Assembly (NCBI RefSeq): GCF_004521985.1
Contig: NZ_SBHZ01000006.1
Location: forward strand, 186,001-250,000
DNA length: 64,000 bases
DNA from: Ectopseudomonas khazarica
GTDB taxonomy: Bacteria; Pseudomonadota; Gammaproteobacteria; Pseudomonadales; Pseudomonadaceae
Direction of reading: 5' to 3'
The position numbers were made by a program, and so were the translations under genes. Shown one piece after another: positions 37,765 through 45,496 of the stretch (positions within the stretch are counted from its first letter, which is position 1; every line of letters begins with the position of its first letter). The notes under the pieces are model-generated. The model did no database searches, had not been told where the DNA came from, and saw only the letters and a list, made by a program, of their open reading frames with translations.

Positions 37765-38475
37765 GTGACCACCACCCCGCGCTACAAGGCCATCGAGGAT
37801 TTTCTGCTCGAACGCATTCACGGCGGTGCTTATCCGGTCAATCACCAGATTCCGCCGGAAGAGCAGCTGGCCCGCGATTTCTCCGTCAGCCGCATGACCG
37901 CCAACAAGGCGATCCAGAATCTGGTGCAGAAGGGCTACCTGGTACGCCAGGCCGGCCTGGGCACCTTCGTCACCGACCGCAAGGCCGAATCGCCGCTGCA
38001 CGAGGTGATGAACATCGCCAGTGAAGTGCGTGGTCGCGGCCATGCCTACTCCAACCAGGTGCTGCGCTGCGAAGCCATCGCGGCGGACGACGAGGTCGCC
38101 TTGCGCCTGGGCGTGCGCCTGGGGGCCGAGGTGTTTCACAGCGTGCTGGTGCACCTGCAGGATGGCCTGCCGATCCAGCTGGAGGATCGCTTCGTCAATC
38201 CGCGCTGGGTGCCGGACTACCTGCAGACCGACTTCAGCCAGCGCACGCCCAACGAGGTGCTGGTGGCGAGCAGCCCGATGTCCGATGTCGAGCATGTGGT
38301 CGAGGCCGTGCTGGTGGATGCGCGTACCGCCGAGCAGTTGCAGATCGACCCCGCCATGCCCTGCCTGAGCGTGATCCGGCGGACCTGGTCGGGTGATCAT
38401 CTGATCAGCTATGCGCGCCTGATCCATCCGGGCGAGCGCTACAAGCTGCGTTCGCTGCACAAGCGCAGAAGCTAG
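37765..38475 (+). CDS. hutC: Histidine utilisation repressor HutC (GntR/UTRA)
   Basis: 236 aa: N-terminal GntR winged helix (5-72, DFSVSRMTANKAIQNLVQKG) and C-terminal UTRA ligand domain, which binds urocanate in HutC. GTG start at 37765 has AAGGAG 5 bases upstream; the frame continues upstream without a ribosome site. Placed after hutH rather than at the hutD/hutF side usual in Pseudomonas. The two TGTATATACA operators at 30626 and 30794 are its expected targets. Confidence 0.93.
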   Translation: MTTTPRYKAIEDFLLERIHGGAYPVNHQIPPEEQLARDFSVSRMTANKAIQNLVQKGYLVRQAGLGTFVTDRKAESPLHEVMNIASEVRGRGHAYSNQVLRCEAIAADDEVALRLGVRLGAEVFHSVLVHLQDGLPIQLEDRFVNPRWVPDYLQTDFSQRTPNEVLVASSPMSDVEHVVEAVLVDARTAEQLQIDPAMPCLSVIRRTWSGDHLISYARLIHPGERYKLRSLHKRRS

Positions 38476-38537
38476 GCGCCGGACCAGGCGATCCGCAGCC
38501 GTCCTGCCGCGCTCAAGGCGCTTGCCACTGCGTCGGC

Positions 38538-39197
38538 TCAGTCGCCGATCAACTGATCCACCAGGTCCGGGTCGTCGATGAAGCGGTTGCGCGTGCCTTG
38601 CAGCACCTCGATCCTGTCGTTGCGCGCCCTCTCGTCGGCATCGGGCGGGTCCAGGCGGTGCCAGGCCTTGAACATCGGTATCAGGCCGACGATGGGCAGG
38701 TCGTATTCCACGTGCATGTAGAAGATCGCCCGGGCGATATTGCCCTTGGCTTCGTCGCGCGGCTCGACCAGCTGGAAGCTGTTCTTCATGTCGCAGCCGA
38801 TATCGGCGAACTTGCTCGATACATCGTCACCCAGCTCGCCGAACTGCGCATTGCGTCTGACCAGCTCCACCCGGGTCAGGGCCGGGTAGTGGTTGTGCAG
38901 GTCGGCGGCGATGTAGGGATAGCGTGGGTTCATGATCGTGCATTGACGATCGGTCACGCAGCGCATGGCGCTCTTGAGCTGCTTGCTGCTGTAGATCGGG
39001 CTGGCGGTGAGTGCGCCGCCGCCACTCTCGAACGCCTTGCCGCAATACAGCGTAGTACCGCCATTGCCATAGAGGCTCTGCCAGAACGCCTGGTCGATGG
39101 CTTGCTTGACGTTGCCCAACTGACTTTGCCCGCTGCCCAGAGCGGAAACGCTGACGCAGGTTGCCAGGCAACCCAGAAACAGGATGACCGTACGCAT
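38538..39197 (-). CDS. Periplasmic endonuclease I family DNase
   Basis: 219 aa with a cleavable signal peptide (MRTVILFLGCLATCVSVSAL). The endonuclease I core is visible: RCVTDRQCTIMNPRYPYIAADLHNHYPA near 78-105 in shorter pieces (CTIMNPRYPYIAADLHN), DEAKGNIARAIFYMHVEY near 148, and the C-terminal PPDADERARNDRIEVLQG then TRNRFIDDPDL. EndA/Dns enzymes degrade external or incoming DNA with Mg2+. Monocistronic, divergent from rsmY. Cysteines are present for disulfides. Confidence 0.88.
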   Translation of the reverse strand: MRTVILFLGCLATCVSVSALGSGQSQLGNVKQAIDQAFWQSLYGNGGTTLYCGKAFESGGGALTASPIYSSKQLKSAMRCVTDRQCTIMNPRYPYIAADLHNHYPALTRVELVRRNAQFGELGDDVSSKFADIGCDMKNSFQLVEPRDEAKGNIARAIFYMHVEYDLPIVGLIPMFKAWHRLDPPDADERARNDRIEVLQGTRNRFIDDPDLVDQLIGD

Positions 39198-39367
39198 GCT
39201 TTGGCTGCCATTGCCGGGGGAGGTTTCTTGTAGGACAAAGTGAAGTCTAGCAAGACGTGCGTCACAAAAGCACGAGGCATTGCGCCAGCACTTGCAAGGT
39301 GCGCAACGGACCCTGAGGCGCGTGGCAACGGGCGCCGCAGCGTGGCCTCAACTGCGGGGTGAAAGCG

Positions 39368-39385
39368 TGTAAGTCATGGCTTACA
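39368..39385 (+). promoter_or_regulatory. GacA upstream activating sequence of rsmY
   Basis: TGTAAGTCATGGCTTACA matches exactly the GacA box TGTAAG-N6-CTTACA. Its centre is about 66 bases before the inferred rsmY start. Confidence 0.95.
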
Positions 39386-39429
39386 TGATGTCCCGATTAT
39401 CACCACTGTCGGTGTTTCAGGTACGGGCG

Positions 39430-39435
39430 TACTCT
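39430..39435 (+). promoter_or_regulatory. Possible -10 box of rsmY
   Basis: TACTCT, about 8 bases upstream of the inferred RNA start near 39443; no good -35, as is usual for GacA-dependent promoters. Confidence 0.45.
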
Positions 39436-39442
39436 TCTTTCC

Positions 39443-39568
39443 ATGGATTCAGCGCAGGAAGCGCACAAACGAACAGGGACACACTGGACAGCCACCAGGA
39501 CGGTGAGCAGATCAAGGATGTCAGGACAACAGTCTGCAAGGCCCCGCAATCGCGGGGTTTTCTTTTTT
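39443..39568 (+). ncRNA. rsmY: RsmY regulatory small RNA
   Basis: About 125 nt. The RNA would carry at least six GGA motifs (GCAGGAAGC, CAGGGAC, CTGGAC, CAGGACG, AAGGATG, CAGGAC), several in hairpin loops such as GCGCAGGAAGCGC. It ends with a rho-independent terminator CCCCGC-AATC-GCGGGG and a T-run. That is the form of RsmY, which sequesters RsmA/CsrA when the GacS/GacA system is active. The GacA box upstream and the LysR-MOSC-aminotransferase-amidotransferase block downstream match the P. aeruginosa rsmY locus. The exact 5' end is estimated. Confidence 0.93.
39542..39568 (+). terminator. rsmY terminator
   Basis: CCCCGC / GCGGGG with loop AATC followed by TTTTCTTTTTT. Confidence 0.92.
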
Positions 39569-39636
39569 CCGGCTTTCGAATTTCCGCAACGGCAATCGTC
39601 GCGCGCTGACGCAGCGACGGCGCCGTCGCGTGGTGC

Positions 39637-40515
39637 TCACGCCGCCTGCCGTTCGGCCTGCAATTGCTCGAACCAGTCCAGCGTCTCGTCCCACAGGCGC
39701 TGCGCGGCCGGACGGAAGTAGCCCATGTGACCGACATTGCCCAGCCCCTCGGCCTGGGAATCGAGCGTGCGCGCCTGGTACGGCGCATTGACGTAGGCGG
39801 CCATGAAGGCGTCGCGCGAGGCCGGTGGTGCCCACAGGTCATCGAGCGTATTGAGCGCCGTCACGGGGGTGACGACCTGGGCGAAGCGTTCGGCCAGGCC
39901 CGGCATCTGCGGGTCGTCGAAGAAATAGCGCGGGTAGCGGCACCAGCGTTTCCACTGCCGGTAGACGCCCATTGGCAGGTCTTCACCCATGCCCAGCTTG
40001 CTCCAGGCCAGGTAGCCCTTGTAGCGCGTCATCAGCGGGCCGATCAGCCGCCACATGGCCAGTACACGCACCTGCTCGGCCCTGGGCATCCAGCCATGCC
40101 AGCCGGCGCCGGTGCCGAAGGTGTAGAAGCCGGCGACCTGATCATGGTTGGGCAGCAGGCCGAAGGCGTGCCCGCCGAACGAGTGGCCGATCATGTACAG
40201 CGGCCGTTCGGCATGCCGGTGCTGGTCGACTGCCGCAGCCAGGTCGAGGTGCGCCCAGTCCAGATAATCCATTTCGAAACCGCGCAGGGTGGCGGGCCTG
40301 GATTGGCCGACGCCACGGTAGTCCAGGGTCAGGGTATTGAAGCCGCGGCGCGCGGCATGCTCGGCGAAGCGCCGGTAGAAACCCTGCGGCACGCCGGTGG
40401 CACCGGCGATCAGCAGTTGCGCGTGCGGCTGTTCGGCGTGGTAGCGCGTCGCCGTCAACGGGTAGTCGTCGAGGGCGAGGAGGGACAGGGTTTCACTGCG
40501 AATGGATGCGGTCAT
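39637..40515 (-). CDS. Alpha/beta hydrolase, 292 aa
   Basis: Single-domain serine hydrolase. Oxyanion-side segment LLIAGATGVPQGFYRRFAEH near 35, the LDYRGVGQS strand near 65, nucleophile elbow GHSFGGHAFG (Ser) near 112, an acid candidate in LNTLDDLWAPP near 222, and the catalytic His in NVGHMGYFRP near 265. Esterase or related activity on an unknown ester. Its start overlaps the end of the upstream TetR gene by 23 bases, so the two form one unit controlled by that regulator. Confidence 0.82.
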   Translation of the reverse strand: MTASIRSETLSLLALDDYPLTATRYHAEQPHAQLLIAGATGVPQGFYRRFAEHAARRGFNTLTLDYRGVGQSRPATLRGFEMDYLDWAHLDLAAAVDQHRHAERPLYMIGHSFGGHAFGLLPNHDQVAGFYTFGTGAGWHGWMPRAEQVRVLAMWRLIGPLMTRYKGYLAWSKLGMGEDLPMGVYRQWKRWCRYPRYFFDDPQMPGLAERFAQVVTPVTALNTLDDLWAPPASRDAFMAAYVNAPYQARTLDSQAEGLGNVGHMGYFRPAAQRLWDETLDWFEQLQAERQAA

Positions 40516-41092
40516 GCTGGCTGGCCTCCGTGTGCTGCTGGCGGGTCAGGTGGAGCAGGGTGGTAGCGGCCTGTTTCAGTGGCTCGCTGCTGTCGGCGGC
40601 GCGTGCTTGCAGCAGGCCGCCTTCGTAGAGTGCGACGAACAGGGCGGAGAGCCCCTCCGGTTGCGGGTAGCCGTGGCGTTGCAACTGCTGCTGCAGGGCT
40701 TGGCGAATGGCGCTGAAGGCGTTGGCCAGGGCTGCACGAATCTCGCTGTCGGCCGGGCCGCTTTCCAGGGCCACGGCGGCCAGCGGGCAGCCACTCTCGA
40801 AAGCGCTGCCCTGCAACTGGTCGAGGGCGCCGTGCAGCCAGGTGGCCAGGGCATCGAGCGGGTCGGGCTGGCGCTCGAAGAGCGTGGCGAAGGCCTTCTC
40901 CGCGCGCTGGCCGACGCGTTCGATGGCGGCGACCGCCAGTTCGCTCTTGCCGCCCGGAAAGTGGTGGTAGAGGCTGCCCTTGGGAGCGCCGGCGCTGGCC
41001 AGCAGTTCGTTCAGGCCGACACCATGCAGACCCTTGCGCTGCAGGGCGTCGATCATGGCGTCGATCAGCTTGTCACGTGTGCTCTTGTTCAT
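40493..41092 (-). CDS. TetR-family repressor (LmrA/YxaF type)
   Basis: 199 aa. N-terminal TetR HTH (LIDAMIDALQRKGLHGVGLN then ELLASAGAPKGSLYHHFPGG), C-terminal domain of the YxaF/LmrA kind (ESGCPLAAVALE). ATG 41092 was chosen over an upstream ATG because the HTH then begins 5 residues in. It heads an operon with the alpha/beta hydrolase and has an inverted repeat just upstream, so autoregulation is likely. Inducer unknown. Confidence 0.88.
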   Translation of the reverse strand: MNKSTRDKLIDAMIDALQRKGLHGVGLNELLASAGAPKGSLYHHFPGGKSELAVAAIERVGQRAEKAFATLFERQPDPLDALATWLHGALDQLQGSAFESGCPLAAVALESGPADSEIRAALANAFSAIRQALQQQLQRHGYPQPEGLSALFVALYEGGLLQARAADSSEPLKQAATTLLHLTRQQHTEASQHDRIHSQ

Positions 41093-41104
41093 GGCTGAAT
41101 TATG

Positions 41105-41120
41105 TAGACCGGTCGGTCTA
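41105..41120. promoter_or_regulatory. Inverted-repeat operator of the TetR gene
   Basis: TAGACC-GGTC-GGTCTA, 12 bases upstream of the TetR start codon; size and spacing suit TetR-family dimers. Confidence 0.75.
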
Positions 41121-41174
41121 GTGGCGAGTGTCATTCAGGCCGTGGGTGAAGGCATATCGGCAATCACCCACGGG

Positions 41175-42062
41175 TCAGGGTGTTTCCCAGGCGCCGTCCA
41201 GTGCGCTGCGCAGCAGGTCGATCATCGCCTGCTGGCGCTGCGCGTCGCGGTAGACCAGGCCCACCTGCAGGGGAATGCGCGGCTCGCTGAGGGGCTTCCA
41301 GAGCAGCCCGTGATGGGCGTGCATCTGCCGCGCGCGACCTGGCAGCACGCTGGCCAGCGTGGTGTGCGGCAGGCTGTCGAGGATGCCGTTCATATGGTTC
41401 AGCTCGGCCTGCACCTGGGGACGGCGACCGAGCAGGGCGAGCTGTTCCTGCCAGATCTGGCGTACGCGAAACTCTTCGCCGAGCAGCAGCATCGGCAGTT
41501 CCGCCGCCTGGCTCAGCGAGACCTTGCGGAAGTCGCGCAGCGGATGATCGTCCTGCACCACCAGCTGCAGTTCGTCCTCATACAGCGCCAGGCTGTGCAG
41601 GCCCGGCTGGCGCGGCGGCAGGAAGCCGATGCCGATGTCCAGACCGCCGCTGAGCAGGCGTCGCTCGATGTCCACGCCGGACAGCTCGAAGAGCTTCACC
41701 ACCAGCTGTGGCTGCGCCTGCTGCAGGCGCTCCAGCAGCAGCGGCACCAGGCTGGCATTGACCGTCTGCAACACGCCGATGGACAGGCTGCGCGGCCCCG
41801 GCCCACGAAAGCTGCGCAGCGCCTCGCGGGCCCGCTCCATGCCGTCCAGCAGCGGCACCGCGTGGTTGTACAGCGTATGCGCGGCGAGCGTCGGCAGCAG
41901 GCGCCGGCCATTGCGCTGGAACAGGCCGACATCCAGATCGCCCTCCAGCTGGCGGATCTGCTGCGACAGCGCCGGTTGAGAAATGCTCAGGCGCTCGGCG
42001 GCGCGGCCGACGTGACCTTCCTCGTAGAGCGCGACGAAATAGCGAAGTTGGCGAAAATCCAT
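41175..42062 (-). CDS. LysR-family transcriptional regulator
   Basis: 295 aa: N-terminal winged HTH (FRQLRYFVALYEEGHVGRAA and LSISQPALSQQIRQLEGDL) and a periplasmic-binding-like effector domain. It is divergent from the MOSC-aminotransferase-like-amidotransferase-like operon, with a T-N11-A dyad in between, so it probably controls that operon and itself. Its position corresponds to the LysR gene beside rsmY in P. aeruginosa. Effector unknown. Confidence 0.88.
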   Translation of the reverse strand: MDFRQLRYFVALYEEGHVGRAAERLSISQPALSQQIRQLEGDLDVGLFQRNGRRLLPTLAAHTLYNHAVPLLDGMERAREALRSFRGPGPRSLSIGVLQTVNASLVPLLLERLQQAQPQLVVKLFELSGVDIERRLLSGGLDIGIGFLPPRQPGLHSLALYEDELQLVVQDDHPLRDFRKVSLSQAAELPMLLLGEEFRVRQIWQEQLALLGRRPQVQAELNHMNGILDSLPHTTLASVLPGRARQMHAHHGLLWKPLSEPRIPLQVGLVYRDAQRQQAMIDLLRSALDGAWETP

Positions 42063-42068
42063 AAGTTC

Positions 42069-42081
42069 TGATTATGAATCA
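42069..42081. promoter_or_regulatory. LysR-type T-N11-A dyad
   Basis: TGATTATGAATCA: arms TGATT / AATCA, fitting T-N11-A, in the ~100-bp region between the LysR gene and the MOSC operon. Confidence 0.6.
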
Positions 42082-42164
42082 AGCAGGGAAATCGAAATGT
42101 CAAAATGGCCCGATGCTCCCTAGTCTAGCCGCATGATCAACAGCCGATAAGGCCGGAGCGGTCG

Positions 42165-42884
42165 GTGAAGCAGGTCGAGATCCTGGGTGTATTCATAGGT
42201 AAAGCCGAAGATATTGGCGGTGGCCTCAGTGCCGCGCGCTGCAAGCAGCGGGCTGAGCACCGTCTGTGGCTGTGGCCCCAGGGGCTGGGCCAGGACGAAC
42301 AGGGCGACGCACGCTTCCATGGCGGGCCGGAGCGCGCCTTGCACCACTTGCCGAGCGAGCACTATGCCTACTGGCGCTCGCATCACCCCGAGCTGCAGTG
42401 GCCGCTGTCGAGCTTCGGGGAAAACCTTTCCAGTCGTGGACTGAGCGAGGAGCAGGTGTGCATCGGCGATATCTTCCGCTGGGGGGACGTGCTGTTGCAG
42501 GTGAGCCAGCCGCGTTCGCCCTGCTATCGCCTCAACCGCCCGGGAGCCAACCCGGAACTGGCCAGGGCGGTACAGGACAGTGGCCGCTGCGGCTGGTTCT
42601 ACCGCGTGCTCAGGCCAGGGTTCGTCAGTGCCGAGATGCCCTTCGAACTGGTCCAGCGCAGCTACCCGAGCCTCAGCGTGGCGCAGGCGCTGCAGCATTT
42701 CTACCACTTCCCCATGGAACGCGCCGGCCTGCAGCAGCTGCAGCTGTGCCCGGCGCTCTCCGCACGCTGGCGCGAGATCGCGGCGCAGCGCCTGCGCAGC
42801 GGGCGCCTGGAGGACTGGTCGGCACGCCTGCAGGGTGTGCCGCTGGAGGGTGTGGTGGCCGAGGGTGGGCGTCGTTATGCGTGA
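42165..42884 (+). CDS. MOSC-domain protein (YiiM-like)
   Basis: 239 aa. MOSC proteins bind a sulfur-carrying cofactor; YiiM-type members help reduce N-hydroxylated compounds with molybdenum cofactor. The core is visible as GDARFHGGPERALHHLPSEH near 47, LSSFGENLSSRGLSEEQVCI near 82, the conserved Cys in QPRSPCYRLN near 120, and a C-terminal 3-alpha (YiiM) helical part near 165-235. GTG start at 42165 with GGAG upstream. It overlaps the next gene by 8 bases. Confidence 0.85.
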   Translation: MKQVEILGVFIGKAEDIGGGLSAARCKQRAEHRLWLWPQGLGQDEQGDARFHGGPERALHHLPSEHYAYWRSHHPELQWPLSSFGENLSSRGLSEEQVCIGDIFRWGDVLLQVSQPRSPCYRLNRPGANPELARAVQDSGRCGWFYRVLRPGFVSAEMPFELVQRSYPSLSVAQALQHFYHFPMERAGLQQLQLCPALSARWREIAAQRLRSGRLEDWSARLQGVPLEGVVAEGGRRYA

Positions 42885-44022
42885 CAGCATGGCGCGCCTG
42901 CAGTTGATGGGTGAACGTGCCGCGCCAGTATTCGTGCGCGGCCAGGGTTCCTGGCTATGGGATGCCGAAGGCAGGGCCTATCTGGATTTCGAGCAGGGCA
43001 TGGGCGGCAACAGCCTGGGGCACAGCCCGACGTTGCTGCTCGATGCACTGCGGCGGCAGGCCGAGTTGCTGGTCAGCCCCGGTCGCCAGTACTGCAGCCG
43101 TGGTCAGCTCAAGCTGGCGGCGCGCCTGTGCGAGGCGACCGGCAGCGAACGCGTGGCGTTCTGCAGCGGCCCGGTCGAAGCCAACGGGCTGGCGGTGCGC
43201 CTGGCGCTGCAATGGGCGGCGGAACAGAACCCCGCCGCCGACACCCTGGTAGTGCTCGACGGCAGCCACGTCGAGCTGCCCGCGCAGCTCGGGGCGACGC
43301 GTGTGCTGCGCGTCCCCTTCAATGACCTCGAGGCCCTGGCGGCGGTGGTCGATCTGCGCTGCGCCGCCGTGCTGATCGAGCCGCTGCAGCTCGCCAGGGG
43401 CGTGGTGCCGGCGACACTGGAATACCTGCAAGGCGCGCAGCGGCTATGCCGCGAGCAGGGCGCCGTACTGATCCTCGATGAAAGCAGCAGTGGTATGGGA
43501 CGTTGTGGCGCACTGCTGGCCGAGGAGCTGTACGGCGTGCGCGCCGACCTATTCACGCTGGGCAGTGCCCTGGCGGGCGGCCTGCCGCTGGCGGCTGTGC
43601 TGGCGCGTGGGCGGATCGCCAGCGCGGCTGCCGATGCACTGCCGCAGGCCTGTCCGGGCGAGGCATTGCTGACGGTGGCCGGTGTCGCGGTGCTGGGTGC
43701 CGTGCTCGATGGCAGCTTCTTCGCGCAGACGCGTGAGGTGGCCGAACACCTGCGTGAGGGGCTGGCCCATCTGGCGCGGCGTCATGCTCATGGGCCGCTG
43801 CGGGGGCACGGGCTGATGCTCGGCCTGCCATTGATCGGGCAGCGTGCGCGCGTCGTGCAGCGGGCGGCCCGGGAGCAGGGGCTGCTGCTGGGGGTGGCGG
43901 GTGACGAGTGCCTGCGCCTGTCGCCGGCCCTGACGGTGAGCCATGGCAATGTCGAGGAAATGCTCAGGCGTCTGGGCCGGGCATTGCGACGAGTCGAACA
44001 GCGCTGTGAGGAGGTCGCCTGA
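42877..44022 (+). CDS. Class III aminotransferase-like protein lacking the catalytic lysine
   Basis: 381 aa with the fold-type I class III (ArgD-like) layout: VFVRGQGSWLWDAEGRAYLD near 20, FEQGMGGNSLGH, and the PLP-nitrogen aspartate D201 in ILDESSSGMGRCG. In ArgD-type enzymes the Schiff-base lysine sits in a TxAKxLGGG segment; here the aligned sequence is TLGSALAGGLP with Ser230 in that place, and no nearby lysine substitutes. The phosphate-binding Gly-Thr region further on is also changed (PQACPGEALLTVAG). So it is probably a pseudoenzyme. Translationally coupled to the MOSC gene and to the next, likewise degenerate, gene. Confidence 0.85.
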   Translation: MRDSMARLQLMGERAAPVFVRGQGSWLWDAEGRAYLDFEQGMGGNSLGHSPTLLLDALRRQAELLVSPGRQYCSRGQLKLAARLCEATGSERVAFCSGPVEANGLAVRLALQWAAEQNPAADTLVVLDGSHVELPAQLGATRVLRVPFNDLEALAAVVDLRCAAVLIEPLQLARGVVPATLEYLQGAQRLCREQGAVLILDESSSGMGRCGALLAEELYGVRADLFTLGSALAGGLPLAAVLARGRIASAAADALPQACPGEALLTVAGVAVLGAVLDGSFFAQTREVAEHLREGLAHLARRHAHGPLRGHGLMLGLPLIGQRARVVQRAAREQGLLLGVAGDECLRLSPALTVSHGNVEEMLRRLGRALRRVEQRCEEVA

Positions 44023-44723
44023 TGCGTATCGCGCTGCTGCAACACACGGCCAGTGCCGGCCCTGCGGCGCTGGACCGCTGGCTGGACGGGCACCAGGTCA
44101 GCTGGCACCGGCTGTACGCTGGCGCCCCGCTGCCGGGACTGGATGAGTTCGACCTGCTGATGCTGCTCGACGGTGCGCTGAGCGTGCACGACGAGCGCCA
44201 TCACCTGTGGATGTCCGCCGAGAAGCGCCTGATCCACCGTGCCTTGCTGGCGCGCAAGCGGGTCTTCGGCAGCGGCTTGGGTGCCCTGTTGTTGGCCGAA
44301 GCGCTGGGCGCACGTATCCAGCATGCCGATACGGACGTGCAGGTTGGCTGGTGGCAGCTGGAGAAATGCGCGTCGTCACGCCAGTCACCGCTCGGGCGCA
44401 TGCTGCCGCCGCGTTTGCTGGCGCTGCACTGGCAGCGCGAGACCTGCAGCCTGCCGCACGGCGCCATCGCCTTGTACGGCTCGCCCGTCGCCGAGCTGCA
44501 GGGCTTCGTCTGGCAGGAGCGGGCCATCGGTTTGCTGTGTCAGCTGGAGTGCGACGGCGCCAGCCTGGACGAGCGCCTGCAGCAGGACGCGGCCGAACCG
44601 GGGCGCTCCACTGCACAGGACATCGCCGCCATTCGTGACGGCGCGCCGCACGCCGCCTCGGCCAACGCCACGCTGTTTCGCGTGCTCGATTACCTCTCGG
44701 GTGCTCATGCCCACATGACCTGA
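44022..44723 (+). CDS. Class I glutamine amidotransferase-like protein lacking catalytic Cys and His
   Basis: 233 aa with the flavodoxin-like fold of class I amidotransferases (FDLLMLLDGALSVHDE near 45). The nucleophile turn that normally reads GxCLGAQ is GSGLGAL, putting Gly85 in place of Cys. The usual FHPE/FHLE motif is CQLE, with Gln174 in place of His, Glu176 kept. The HWHGD segment is LHWQRET. It should therefore not hydrolyse glutamine. ATG overlaps the aminotransferase-like stop (TGATG). Likely acts as a binding or scaffold partner of that protein; inference. Confidence 0.82.
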   Translation: MRIALLQHTASAGPAALDRWLDGHQVSWHRLYAGAPLPGLDEFDLLMLLDGALSVHDERHHLWMSAEKRLIHRALLARKRVFGSGLGALLLAEALGARIQHADTDVQVGWWQLEKCASSRQSPLGRMLPPRLLALHWQRETCSLPHGAIALYGSPVAELQGFVWQERAIGLLCQLECDGASLDERLQQDAAEPGRSTAQDIAAIRDGAPHAASANATLFRVLDYLSGAHAHMT

Positions 44724-44747
44724 ACACCCTTTTGCGAGTCTGTCGCG

Positions 44748-44772
44748 ACGCCCCGTTCTACCGCCGGGGCGT
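44748..44772. terminator. Weak terminator between convergent genes
   Basis: ACGCCCCG / CGGGGCGT with a 9-base loop; only a broken T-run (GTCTTCTT) follows. Confidence 0.5.
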
Positions 44773-44786
44773 GTCTTCTTCTGCCG

Positions 44787-45344
44787 TCAGCCGACCTGTT
44801 TCGCGACCCAGGCCGCGTAGGCGTCGATGAACTTCTGCAGGAACGGCTTGATGCCGTCGCTGAGGTTACCGTTGTCATCGAAGAAGCTGCCGGCGCCACC
44901 AAGGTAGGCCTCCGGCTGCTGCAGCACATGGACATCGAGGAACACCAGGCACTGGCGCAGATGATGGTTGGCGCCGAAGCCGCCAATGGCACCGGGCGAG
45001 GCGCTGAGCACGGCGCCGGGCTTGCCGCTGAAACTGCTCTGGCCGTAGGGGCGCGAACCGACATCGATGGCGTTCTTCATCGCACCGGGGATCGAGCGAT
45101 TGTACTCGGGGGTGACGAACAGCACCGCGTCGGCTGCCTTCAGCTTGCTGCGAAAAGGCGCGTAGGTAGCGGGTGCGCTGTCGCCATCGGCGTCTTCGTT
45201 GTACAGCGGCAGGTCGCCGATCTCGACGATCTCCAGGTTCAGCGAGGCGGGTGCCAGGTCGGCCAGGGCCAGGGCCAGTTTGCGGTTGATGGAGGCCTTG
45301 CGCAGGCTACCGACCAGCACGGCGACGTTGTAAGTCTTGCTCAT
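44787..45344 (-). CDS. NADPH-dependent FMN reductase (ChrR/YieF family)
   Basis: 185-residue flavodoxin-like flavoprotein that reduces quinones, chromate and similar electrophiles with NAD(P)H. FMN phosphate loop GSLRKASINRKLA at 12-24, the LFVTPEYNRSIPGAMKNAID signature near 75-94, and SASPGAIGGFGANHHLRQ near 113. Monocistronic; a GGAG-type ribosome site lies upstream. Confidence 0.9.
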   Translation of the reverse strand: MSKTYNVAVLVGSLRKASINRKLALALADLAPASLNLEIVEIGDLPLYNEDADGDSAPATYAPFRSKLKAADAVLFVTPEYNRSIPGAMKNAIDVGSRPYGQSSFSGKPGAVLSASPGAIGGFGANHHLRQCLVFLDVHVLQQPEAYLGGAGSFFDDNGNLSDGIKPFLQKFIDAYAAWVAKQVG

Positions 45345-45496
45345 GTGTACTCCAGAAGGCGTGGTGAGGAAGGAATCACCACTATAGACCCCGGATGTTT
45401 CAGGCGGTGCCGAGTGCGAGTGGGGTCATTCGCCGAGGCGGCGCAACAGGCCGCCAGCAGCCAGCCTCGACGAATGTCAGGCTGGCTGTGTTGCAC

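Noticed and set aside
39376..39609. A 77-codon open frame over the rsmY region
   Set aside because: It overlaps the GacA box, the sRNA and its terminator, and lacks a ribosome site.
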